From NCBI RefSeq assembly GCF_000373365.1, contig NZ_KB891238.1:1-40689 (forward strand): a stretch of DNA of 40,689 nt, given 5' to 3'. Positions 18,166 through 26,449 of this stretch are shown piece after piece (position 1 is the stretch's first letter; every line of letters starts with the position of its first letter). The position numbers and the translations under genes were made by a program. A model generated the notes under the pieces. The model was not told the origin of the DNA and made no database searches. It saw only the letters and a program-made list of their open reading frames with translations. This stretch comes from Parafrankia discariae. GTDB lineage: Bacteria; Actinomycetota; Actinomycetes; Frankiales; Frankiaceae.

Positions 18166-18297
18166 GGACATCCGCGCACACAATGCGCACACGCGCGGCC
18201 GGCACCCCCCACATAACAGTCATATCAGTTGATACAGGACACAGAAAGCGTGTCGGTTACAGCAGGTAGTCGATCGCGAGCCAGGGAGAGTCGGCCT

Positions 18298-18316
18298 GGT
18301 CTGTCCGGGACAGACC
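18298..18316. promoter_or_regulatory. Perfect 19-bp palindrome GGTCTGTCC-G-GGACAGACC
   Basis: Nine paired bases on each side of one central G. No intact gene begins nearby, so it may be the operator of a lost regulator or promoter of the integrated element. Confidence 0.4.
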
Positions 18317-18928
18317 CAGCGGGCAACCGACGACCGCGTGCGGGCCGGGCTGCATCGACGGTTACTGGTTGAACTCGTCATCGGCGCCCCCGGCGAAGGC
18401 GTCCAGCTCACCGGCGGGCGTGAAGACCAGGACGGGGACCGCAGTGCCACGCCTTCCGCGTCACGCTCAGATGCGGCGCCCGCTGGACCCTCGCGAGTTC
18501 TGGCGCCGCAGTCCAGCGCGCCGGGTGTGAAGACCACAACAGAGCCTGCGATGTTACGGGATGTAGACAAGGGCCTCGGCGTCGGTCGGGCCGTCCGGGG
18601 AGCGCCCGGTCGTCCCCGCACGCGGCGGATGCGAGGGCGACTGGTAATTCGTGGTTTCGAGGTCCGACGTCACCCCTGCGCCCTTGCGGCCTGCGGCGGC
18701 GGGCACGATGAGGTGTGTACGAGCCGACCACGAATGAGGAATTATATGGTTCCCCGGTCCGCCCGCCGCCCCGCCGACGCCAAGATCGCGATGCCCGTCG
18801 CGGATTCGGGCGGGAGGACACAGTGCTCAGCGTCGACTTGGCGCGGCCCGGCGTACCAGTCAGAGGCAGGCGATCAGGCGGAACCCGTCACCGTTAGAGT
18901 TGCTGCCACGCGGATGATCGGGGGGATC

Positions 18929-19369
18929 ATGAGGCAAGGCTGCTGCGTGACGCTGGCGACGATCGCCGGCACGGGCTTGATAGCTGGCTGTGGATCGTCG
19001 CCGGCAGCTGGGACACCGCCAGGGGCGCCGAGAACGACCGCGACGACGTTGATCGTGGCAGCGGCGGACCAGCCGGGCTTGGAGGCCGCGGTCCGGGCAT
19101 ACTCGCAGGCATATCTGGGCGGGCAGGGGTCTGCCGCATATGGCCTTCTGTCACAGCGTTGCCAGGCACGTATCAGCGCCACGGACATGGAAGCGTTGAC
19201 CGCAGCGGCCCAGACACAGTACGGCCCTGAGCCCATCACCACTCTGACTGTGAACACCCATGTGGATACCTTGGCCCGGGTCAGCTACACCTACCCCGAC
19301 CCGGCGATCAACCAGCGTGAAGAACCATGGGTTTTCGAGAACGACGCCTGGCATCAAGACGACTGCTAA
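18929..19369 (+). CDS. Small secreted lipoprotein, NTF2-like size
   Basis: A 146-residue exported protein. The signal peptide MRQGCCVTLATIAGTGLIAGC has a good lipobox (LIAGC) and is followed by a Ser/Ala/Pro/Gly/Thr linker. The mature part (ADQPGLEAAVRAYSQAYLGG, CQARISATDMEALTAAAQ, and a C-terminal strand region to DC) resembles the small alpha+beta lipoproteins of actinomycetes built on an NTF2/cystatin-like fold. Function is unknown. ATG 18929 and ATG 18914 are both possible; GGGGGGA lies only a few bases before the first. It stands alone between the att region and the Gabija-like pair. Confidence 0.65.
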   Translation: MRQGCCVTLATIAGTGLIAGCGSSPAAGTPPGAPRTTATTLIVAAADQPGLEAAVRAYSQAYLGGQGSAAYGLLSQRCQARISATDMEALTAAAQTQYGPEPITTLTVNTHVDTLARVSYTYPDPAINQREEPWVFENDAWHQDDC

Positions 19370-19535
19370 CCGCAATAGCGCGATACTTGGTGGTGGCCGT
19401 CGTGGCCAAGCCCTACGGGGATCGACCGCGACCAGCTCCCGGTCCGTTTCCTGGACCGCCCACCATGCCGGGGAGGTACTCGCTCAGAGCGCAGGATTGC
19501 TGGAGTAGTAATTCTCGAGCTTGAAGGATCGAATT

Positions 19536-19595
19536 GACTATCGCAACGGGCCAGGATCTGGACGCTGCGCCGATGGCTACTGAAATGCGATAGTC
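19536..19595. promoter_or_regulatory. Ten-base inverted repeat 40 bases apart before the Gabija-like operon
   Basis: GACTATCGCA (19536-19545) and its exact complement TGCGATAGTC (19586-19595) are separated by 40 bases, so the centres are 50 bp apart, close to five helical turns. TTGACT (19534-19539) overlaps the left arm and could be a -35 hexamer. The arrangement would suit a repressor that loops or a promoter-flanking pair of dimer half-sites. The right arm ends 43 bases before the nuclease start. Confidence 0.45.
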
Positions 19596-19638
19596 TGATC
19601 GCCGCAGCGCGGCGCCGAACACAGAGCGGTAGGGATCA

Positions 19639-21255
19639 ATGAGGATTTCACGGCTGCAGATCACGAATCATCAGCGTGTCACAGATCTCGACATCGAGGT
19701 TCGGCGCCATCTTGTGCTCGTCGGTGCCAATGACATCGGCAAGACAACGATCTTGCGATGTGTGGACTCGGTGCTGCGGGCATCGATGAGTCAGCTACAC
19801 GCATGGTTTGGGGCGGACCATTTCCGAGACCCAGCACGTCCACTGGTGGTCGAAACATCACTAGTCGACATCAAGGGGCAGGACCTGGGAAGATTCGCCG
19901 ACGACATCGAGGTCATCGGCAGCGGGGGTGAGGCGGTGCATCGCCTCACTGTACGATTGACTATCAACCTGGATCCAGAGGACCCTGAGTCGAAGTCGGT
20001 GGTCCGGCATTTCGTGAAGCCGGGTGTGGAGCGGCCAGTCCCTTACCGGGACTTGGAGGCGCTCGGTTGGACATATCTACCCGCCGGCCGCTCCGCCGAC
20101 CACGAGCTAGGATCCGGACGAACCGGGGCGGTACAGGCGCTGCTCGGCGAAGTCGATCTCGGCGACGACGAAGAGGTGCTGCGTACCGCCTTGGTCGACT
20201 ACCAGACGGGCCTGAACGAGGCCAAGTCGCTGGCCGAGCTGCGAAACGATGTCGCGACTGCGTTGACTGCGGTGTATCCGCGGTCTGTCAGCGACGACGC
20301 TGTATTGGTAAAGGCGCGAGATGCCAGTGACACGCTTCTCGGCCACGTGGACATTCATGTCGGCACGCCACGAGGTCAGGTGCGGTTAACTGAGCAGTCG
20401 GATGGCATCCGAGCGTTGACGACGATCGCGCTGCACCGCCTCGCCCGCCGGGCTGCCGGTATTATAGCGGTCGATGAGCCGGAACTACACCTTCACCCCC
20501 GCAGCCAGGCGCGTGTCGGTGCGGTGCTGGCCGCCGGGCCGGGCCAGACTGTAGTAGCGACCCACTCGCCGCAGGTTCTGGCCTCCTTCCTGCCGTCCGA
20601 CGTGGTGGCATTTGCGCCTGGCGGGACCAGCAGGCAGGTCGCCTCTACGGGGCTCGACAGAAACTTGAAGTTCCTGCAACATCATTGGCTGGACTCGGCG
20701 CTGGAACCACTGACGGCCCGTGCCGTGGTGGCCGTCGAGGGCCCCTCGGATCGGACCATGCTTCATGCGGCGGCTCGGGCGCACGGCCTGGATCTGGACC
20801 AGTCTGGTGTCAGCGTTGTCGTGGTTCGTGGCGCAGATAACTTCTCGAACGCGTACCGATTGTTCGGACCAGCCGGCTTCGACGTCGCCTTGCTCACGCT
20901 GGTCGACGAGCAGGAGGCGTCGATAGTCGCGAATGATCTGGGTTGCACCGAGGCGGACCTCGACAGTCGTGGGGTACTGATCTGCCGAGCCGATCTGGAA
21001 GACGAGTACGTGCGCGGGCTCGGCCCCGTGCGCTGTGTCGAGCTACTGGCCAGGTCGGGCCTGTACCAGGAACGGCAGATTCTTGGGGCATGCCATGTAA
21101 CGACCGCCGACACGATCCCTGCCGACGTTCTGGCCAGATGGTGCCGAAAGCAAAAGATTAATACCGCTATGGCTCTTGCCCAGGAAATCACGATGAGCGA
21201 CGCGGAGCAGATTACCGTTCTGGTGGACCTCGTTGCCCGGCTGGCTGCTCTGTGA
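19639..21255 (+). CDS. gajA: OLD-family ATPase/TOPRIM nuclease, Gabija GajA-like
   Basis: A 538-residue class 2 OLD nuclease: an ABC-type ATPase fused to a TOPRIM nuclease. Walker A is GANDIGKTT (29-37), the signature-like LTEQSDGIRAL is 250-260, Walker B with tandem acids is IIAVDEPELHLHP (275-287) and the H-loop is VVATHSPQ. The TOPRIM part begins VVAVEGPSD (Glu367), then LTLVDEQE (Asp423) and DLEDEYVRGLG (452-462). In Gabija, GajA nicks DNA when phage replication lowers nucleotide levels, working in a complex with GajB. ATG 19639 has AGGGA upstream. The helicase start overlaps its stop. The DxD of typical TOPRIM is replaced by DEQE, so the catalytic acids should be checked. Confidence 0.85.
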   Translation: MRISRLQITNHQRVTDLDIEVRRHLVLVGANDIGKTTILRCVDSVLRASMSQLHAWFGADHFRDPARPLVVETSLVDIKGQDLGRFADDIEVIGSGGEAVHRLTVRLTINLDPEDPESKSVVRHFVKPGVERPVPYRDLEALGWTYLPAGRSADHELGSGRTGAVQALLGEVDLGDDEEVLRTALVDYQTGLNEAKSLAELRNDVATALTAVYPRSVSDDAVLVKARDASDTLLGHVDIHVGTPRGQVRLTEQSDGIRALTTIALHRLARRAAGIIAVDEPELHLHPRSQARVGAVLAAGPGQTVVATHSPQVLASFLPSDVVAFAPGGTSRQVASTGLDRNLKFLQHHWLDSALEPLTARAVVAVEGPSDRTMLHAAARAHGLDLDQSGVSVVVVRGADNFSNAYRLFGPAGFDVALLTLVDEQEASIVANDLGCTEADLDSRGVLICRADLEDEYVRGLGPVRCVELLARSGLYQERQILGACHVTTADTIPADVLARWCRKQKINTAMALAQEITMSDAEQITVLVDLVARLAAL

Positions 21256-22973
21256 ACCTGCTGATTCCGACGTCCCGGCAAGCCAACGCCTCCGAAGTTG
21301 ATCAGCTACCCGCAGGCGACGTCCTCCTCCTCTCAGCGCCAGGTTGCGGAAAGACCGAGCGCCTCGCCCGGCACGCGGCGGCGCTGGTCCGTTCTGGTGA
21401 TGTCGCCGACCCACAGAAGATCCTGGCCGTCACATTCAGTATCCGCGCCCGGAGCAATCTGGCCACGCGGATCCGGACCCAGTTGGGTCCGAGGGCCGCC
21501 CGCCGGCACGTCGAGATCGCGACGTTCCACGGATTCGCCCATCGTCTGTTCCGTAACCACGGTCGGGCCGTTGGCGTGGATCCACTCCTCCTCGTGGCTC
21601 CGCAGCGCGGCTGGGTTGAGCAGCTCCGGTCCGAGGTGGCCCGGGAATACCGCGTCCTCAGGAACGACCTCGATTCCATTCTGACAGCTGTCAAGCGCGA
21701 CGTGATCTCCGACGAGGAGATGCGGAAACGACTGGTCCGCAGCGGGTCGCCGGCCGCCGTCGCCTACCAGGAACGCTTGGACGGGGCCAGCCGGATCGAC
21801 TTCGATGACCTCCTCCGGTACGGAACGCGGCTACTCGCAGTGCCGGCGGTTCGCGAGCTGTACCAGGCGCGGTTCGCAACCGTCCTGGTCGACGAGGTTC
21901 AGGACCTGGGCCGTCTGCACTACATCCTGATCGCTGATCTCGGAACCGGACGAACTGTGTTCGCTGGCGACCACGCCCAGGGGATCTACCGGTTCGCCGG
22001 TGCTGAGCCTGACTGGGTGTTCGCCCAGGTCCATGCCCGCAACCCTGCGATCGTGCCCCTAGGCCACTCCCACCGCTCCTCCCCACCAGTGTTGAGAGTC
22101 GTGGGTGCGTTGGCTACCGAGCTGGGTGGCGGCCCGCTCGAGTCCGCGGATCCGGCCCGGTGGGCCGGCCGAGGACACGTCGAGGTACTTCGCTTCCGGA
22201 ACGTCCAATCTGAGGCCGCCGCGGTGGTGCGCCTAGTTCAGGAGTGGCTGGCGCAGGACCCCACGCCATGTGTCGGGGTCATGGCCCGCACCGCCGCCCG
22301 CCGTGCCTACATCGATGACGCGGTACGCGCCGCCTCCATCGCGGCAGAAGTATGGGACGACCCGATCAGCACGGCTCGAGTCGTAGACCTGCTGCACGCC
22401 CACGCATCTGGTGCGATCGCCGCTGCCGACAACGACGCCAGCCGCATCGATGAACTACATCGACGCTGCCAGGCTGCTCTGGATCCTGACGATATCGAGG
22501 CCCGCGACGATGTCACCTCGGCATGCGTGTCCCTACGTGAACGGACCGCCGTGGTGTCGCTTGTCGACGCGCTCGACGGGATCCGCGTCGCAAGCGACCC
22601 GGACGAGCCCACTTCCCCTGGGTTACACCTCCTCAATGGCCATCTCGGCAAGGGTCAACAGTTCACAAAGGTAATCATTGTTGGACTGGAGGAGGATTTT
22701 ATTCCTCACTTCGCCGCCATTAAGAAGAACGATCCTGCCGAGATCCGTGATGAGTTGGCGGTGCTGCACGTTATGGCCTCACGCGCCGAAGAGGAACTTA
22801 TATTTACCGTGACCGAAAACGTGCCCACCCGCAATGGCTATCCTCGACTCCGTCAACCATCTCGTTGGTTCAATTCAATTCTTCAAGCTACTACAGTCGT
22901 GCCGAACGGCACCCAGCGCCCCTCCGTCACGTCGGACGGCCAAGCCAGCACTCTTCAAGATCAACTACGCTAG
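21252..22973 (+). CDS. gajB: UvrD/Rep-like superfamily 1 helicase, Gabija GajB-like
   Basis: A 573-residue partner of the OLD nuclease. Motif I is APGCGKTE (29-36), Ia region ILAVTFSIRARSNL, motif II VLVDEVQDLG (211-220), motif III VFAGDHAQGIYRFAGA, and motif VI region HVMASRAEEEL. The motif order and short length match GajB-type helicases, which lack much of the 1B/2B insertions of UvrD. GTG 21252 lies inside the last codons of the nuclease (4-base GTGA overlap), so the two are translationally coupled. In Gabija the helicase senses DNA ends and stimulates GajA. 'MASRAEEEL' is a drifted form of the usual VALTRA motif. Confidence 0.85.
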   Translation: MNLLIPTSRQANASEVDQLPAGDVLLLSAPGCGKTERLARHAAALVRSGDVADPQKILAVTFSIRARSNLATRIRTQLGPRAARRHVEIATFHGFAHRLFRNHGRAVGVDPLLLVAPQRGWVEQLRSEVAREYRVLRNDLDSILTAVKRDVISDEEMRKRLVRSGSPAAVAYQERLDGASRIDFDDLLRYGTRLLAVPAVRELYQARFATVLVDEVQDLGRLHYILIADLGTGRTVFAGDHAQGIYRFAGAEPDWVFAQVHARNPAIVPLGHSHRSSPPVLRVVGALATELGGGPLESADPARWAGRGHVEVLRFRNVQSEAAAVVRLVQEWLAQDPTPCVGVMARTAARRAYIDDAVRAASIAAEVWDDPISTARVVDLLHAHASGAIAAADNDASRIDELHRRCQAALDPDDIEARDDVTSACVSLRERTAVVSLVDALDGIRVASDPDEPTSPGLHLLNGHLGKGQQFTKVIIVGLEEDFIPHFAAIKKNDPAEIRDELAVLHVMASRAEEELIFTVTENVPTRNGYPRLRQPSRWFNSILQATTVVPNGTQRPSVTSDGQASTLQDQLR

Positions 22974-23017
22974 CGGTGCTGGGAGGGTCCGACGACAGTA
23001 GCGGGCACCGGGTCGAG

Positions 23018-26000
23018 TCACGTTGTCGCGATCCAGCAGGTCAGGTGAATGTCGGATTCTTCGATCTGGGGTAGTGGTTCCGGGGCAGGTTGCTTGGTGA
23101 GGCCGAGCTGGTCGGCTAGTTCGGATAGGCGGTCGACGCGGGCTTTCGGGTGTGCGTCGCTGATCAGGACTTTGCGGATTTCGGTTTGGATGCGAGGGCT
23201 GTAGGGGGCTTCGAGGCGATCGACCAGGTCGTCCTGGTGGTCGAGGTGGGTGCCGTGGCGGCGGACCAGGGCGGCGGCCTCGCGCATGGGCTTGGGGATG
23301 TTGACCTGGTAGTTGGCGGGGTCGGTGTTGCGGGTCCAGGCCTCGTAGATGTGGCGGCGGGCGTGTTCCCAGGCGCCGAAGACGGCCTGCCTCAGCGGTT
23401 CGGGCAGGTCGACGGGCGTGGCCTCGTCGAGGGGGTCTGCGGCGGAGAGGCAGGAGAGGGTGTCGTCGACGATTTCAACGTTGCCGTTCTGGTCGCGCTG
23501 GACGTCGAGCGCGGCGGTGAGGGGGACGTAGCGGAACCAGGGGCGGGGATGGTCGCCGATCCGGGCGCAGAAAATCAAACCTGGCTGGGTCCCACCCGCA
23601 GATCCGCCGCTGCTTCCTACGGCCCCACCACCTGCTGCCTGAGTGCGGATGAAGCCGGTGCCGCTGCCCCAGGGGAGGCCGAGGACGGCGTCGGCGAAGG
23701 TTGGGCTGGCCATGGCCTTGCGGAGGCGGCGGCGGTATTCCTCACCGGAGAGCGAGGATGCGCCGCCCGATTCGAACAGGGTGGCGTCTTCGTGGCGGAG
23801 GCTGTCGATCTCGTCGCGGCCTTCGGTGAGGTTGACCTCGTAGCCCTTGAAGCCGGGGAGGACTTCACCAACGCCGGTCGCCGCGGCGGCCTGCTTGAGC
23901 TTCCGCTGAAGACGTTCCTCCAGGCCGAGAAGCCGCTCGAGTTGCTCGTCGGGAAAGAAGCAGCGCAGGAAGACTTCGGCGTGTTCGGAACCGATGCGGT
24001 CGATGCGGCCGTGGCGCTGGACGAGGCGCATCGGGTTCCAGGGCAGGTCGTAGTTGATGATGTGTCGGGCCTGCTGGAGGTTGACGCCCTCGGCGAGGAC
24101 ATCGGTGGCGACAATCAGGTCGTAGAGGTCGGGCTCGACACCGGTCCCGGCTGTGCGAGGCGCGAAGCCGGTGATGACGCTGGCACGGCCGACTCGGTCG
24201 GGGCCGGCGGCTGTGGCGACCCGGCCGCGGTAGGCAGCGAGGCGAGCATCCGTGGCGATCGCGGCGGTGAGCCGGTCGTGGACGAGCGTGACAGTGTCGG
24301 AGTAGTAGGAGAAGATCAGGACCTTGCGCCTGTCGCGGGTGTTCTGTTCGCCGATGCCCTGCGCCGCCGCCTCGGCGGCGATCGTGGCGAGCTGTTCGAC
24401 GAGCACGTCAATCTTCGGGTCGATGCCTGCCTGGTAGGGGACGTCAGCACCGGGCTCGGTCGCGTGTGCAGCGACGTCCTGATGAAAGGCGGCCAGCAGC
24501 GCCAGGTCGGCCTCGACGGCAGCGGTCAGCGCGGCCACGTCGTAGAGCGTGGCGTCGGCGACGCGGTCGGCCGCTTCCTCGCTGAGCGACTCCAGAAACT
24601 CGTCGATGTCATCGGTGTCCGAGACCGCCCATTCGCGCAGCGCCTCGCCGGTCATGACCTTGCCCTGGTCGAGTGCGTGCAGGAAGAACTTGTGGCTCTC
24701 GATCATCTTGTCGACGGTCCGTCCGAAGGCGTAGGCCGACGACTCGAACCGTTTGAGCAATGCGGAGCGAAGCAGGCCGGCGTTCTGCTGCTCGTACTGC
24801 TCCTCCGTCGCGTCACCAAGGCGGAATCGCGACGGGACGTAGCGGGCCAGGGTGAGGACCTTGCCCGGGTCGTCGAGGTAGACCGCATGCGGTTCACCCT
24901 CGTCGTCGGGGAGGTGGGCACCTAGCGCGGTTGCCAGCCGGTCGAACATCCCCGGCAGGGCCTCGTCGAGGTTGTAGTCGACGCGACGCACCCGCGGAGT
25001 CGGGAAGGCGATCTGTCGTTCGACGCCGCGGATCCGCACGGTGTCGCCGACGTAGTGGTGGCGGACGAAGCGGCGGGTCCGGCGGACCGCGACCTTGTCG
25101 AGCACGTCGAACAGGTGCTCCGGTGACAGGTCGTCCGGGTTCATGCGCATCGCCCGGTCGAAGTAGGCCTTCAACGAAGGCACGCCGCTGTCGGCGAACG
25201 TCGCGTCGTTCGTGACGAAGTACGAGATCAGGTTGTAGAGGTCGTACAGGCTGTTGTTGACCGGTGTCGCCGTCAGCAGCACCAGCCGTTTGGGCACTTT
25301 TCCCGTCAGCAGCAGCCGCATCGCCTCCGCGCGCTGGGTCCCGAGGCTACGCAGCGCGTGTGCCTCGTCGACGATGACCAACGCGTAGGCGTCCGGGTCC
25401 TGCAGGGCCGCGCCCTGCTGGCCGGCGGCCGGCATGCCGCGGGTGAGCTCCTCGTAGGAGACGATGTCGGCCGGGAGGTTCGTCTCCCGCAGGAACGGTT
25501 TCCAGGTCGAGTCCCGCAGCGTCGCCGGCGCGACGACCAGGGCCTTTTGCCGGTTGAGGATCACCGCTTCGTGGAGCAGTTCGCCAGCGATGTACGTCTT
25601 CCCGAGACCGACCTCATCGGCAATGATCACGCCTTGGAGGTGGTCGAGGATACGCTGTGCCCGCCACACCCCGTCCGCCTGGAAGTCCGTCAGCCCCAGA
25701 TTCGACCGGCGTGGATCGGACTGCTCGGCGGCCACGTCCACGCCATAGAGCTCGTGGAGCATCCGTAGGAACACGTCCCATGGCCGGTGCGGCTCGAACC
25801 GCGACTCGTAGATCGCCGCCAGGTCGAACGGCGCTGACGCCGCCCACGCCTCCTCGAACCATTCCCGCACCGCCACGACGGTCTCCGGCTGGTACTGGCC
25901 GAGGTTGAGCTCCTTGTTCAGCGCCAGCCCGGCATAGGTGAAGTTGCTCGACCCGGCGATCACGCCGGCATACGGGCCCTCGACGATGAACGCCTTGCCA

Positions 26001-26449
26001 TGCAGGAACCCGGCCTCGTAGCGGCGGACCTCGACGTTTCCCGCGCGCAGCCAGCTGACCAGCCGGCGGGCCTGAGCGTCCGCCTCCATCGTGAAGCCGA
26101 GCAGGTCACGGTCCTGCGACAGCCGACGCAGATGCCCTTCCATCGCCCGGCGCATCCGCTGTTGCTCACCCCGACGACCCGTCCGAGTCCCGAGGGGTCG
26201 CACCGTGGGGCGGTCCTGACCTGGCTCAGCGCCCAGCAGAAGGCGTACCGGCCCGAACTGTTCCAGTTCGTCCGCCAGCAGGCCGAACCCGCCCGGGTTG
26301 AAGTAGGCCGACGCGATAGACACGCCGGGCACCTGGACGAGGTGCTGCCGCATCCCGCCAAGGAGCGTGTTGATCGCATCGACGACCCGCTCCGTGGCGC
26401 CAGGCCGGTTAGTTGCGAAGGTGGGCTGAAAACTTCCCAGCGTGGTCAC
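23018..26449 (-). CDS. PLD-SNF2 helicase fusion (restriction-like)
   Basis: A 1143-residue protein. The N-terminal phospholipase D-like domain has one HKD-type motif (His150-x-Lys152 in FLHGKAFIVEG, then GVIAGSSNFTYAG 163-174). The rest is an SNF2-class helicase: IIADEVGLGKT (275-285), VIVDEAHALR (358-367), LVLLTATPVNN and the C-lobe QRHGRIDRIG. GTG 26449 overlaps the stop of the upstream methylase (GTGA), and GGAAGG precedes it, so the two are coupled. Stand-alone pairs of this kind resemble parts of DISARM (drmC PLD, drmD SNF2 helicase, drmMI methylase), but DrmA and DrmB are absent here. A restriction role with the methylase is inferred. It converges on the Gabija-like operon with only 44 bases between stops. 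Confidence 0.88.
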   Translation of the reverse strand: MTTLGSFQPTFATNRPGATERVVDAINTLLGGMRQHLVQVPGVSIASAYFNPGGFGLLADELEQFGPVRLLLGAEPGQDRPTVRPLGTRTGRRGEQQRMRRAMEGHLRRLSQDRDLLGFTMEADAQARRLVSWLRAGNVEVRRYEAGFLHGKAFIVEGPYAGVIAGSSNFTYAGLALNKELNLGQYQPETVVAVREWFEEAWAASAPFDLAAIYESRFEPHRPWDVFLRMLHELYGVDVAAEQSDPRRSNLGLTDFQADGVWRAQRILDHLQGVIIADEVGLGKTYIAGELLHEAVILNRQKALVVAPATLRDSTWKPFLRETNLPADIVSYEELTRGMPAAGQQGAALQDPDAYALVIVDEAHALRSLGTQRAEAMRLLLTGKVPKRLVLLTATPVNNSLYDLYNLISYFVTNDATFADSGVPSLKAYFDRAMRMNPDDLSPEHLFDVLDKVAVRRTRRFVRHHYVGDTVRIRGVERQIAFPTPRVRRVDYNLDEALPGMFDRLATALGAHLPDDEGEPHAVYLDDPGKVLTLARYVPSRFRLGDATEEQYEQQNAGLLRSALLKRFESSAYAFGRTVDKMIESHKFFLHALDQGKVMTGEALREWAVSDTDDIDEFLESLSEEAADRVADATLYDVAALTAAVEADLALLAAFHQDVAAHATEPGADVPYQAGIDPKIDVLVEQLATIAAEAAAQGIGEQNTRDRRKVLIFSYYSDTVTLVHDRLTAAIATDARLAAYRGRVATAAGPDRVGRASVITGFAPRTAGTGVEPDLYDLIVATDVLAEGVNLQQARHIINYDLPWNPMRLVQRHGRIDRIGSEHAEVFLRCFFPDEQLERLLGLEERLQRKLKQAAAATGVGEVLPGFKGYEVNLTEGRDEIDSLRHEDATLFESGGASSLSGEEYRRRLRKAMASPTFADAVLGLPWGSGTGFIRTQAAGGGAVGSSGGSAGGTQPGLIFCARIGDHPRPWFRYVPLTAALDVQRDQNGNVEIVDDTLSCLSAADPLDEATPVDLPEPLRQAVFGAWEHARRHIYEAWTRNTDPANYQVNIPKPMREAAALVRRHGTHLDHQDDLVDRLEAPYSPRIQTEIRKVLISDAHPKARVDRLSELADQLGLTKQPAPEPLPQIEESDIHLTCWIATT

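Larger units (their letters stand above)
18056..18913. other. Non-coding or decayed DNA after the att core
   Basis: About 860 bases. The first 110 bases hold the phased CGTGCCG repeats. A perfect palindrome lies at 18298-18316. Frames further on (18330-18900) show no family resemblance and no consistent ribosome sites. I regard this as element debris and control DNA. Confidence 0.4.

Noticed and set aside
17082-18269. Long plus-strand open frame of 395 codons across the att region
   Set aside because: It translates the antisense tRNA (giving the known artefact GEGTRTP), has no family character and covers repeats and a terminator. It is a by-product of high GC.
18220-18821. Minus-strand frames after the att site
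   Set aside because: No family resemblance, no consistent start and a composition expected by chance in GC-rich DNA.
22974-23010. CGGTGC ... GCACCG between the convergent helicase genes as a terminator
   Set aside because: Six paired bases with a 25-base loop are not convincing.
23150-24925. 591-codon plus-strand open frame opposite the SNF2 helicase
   Set aside because: It is the antisense shadow of the PLD-SNF2 gene, whose helicase motifs are in the minus-strand frame.
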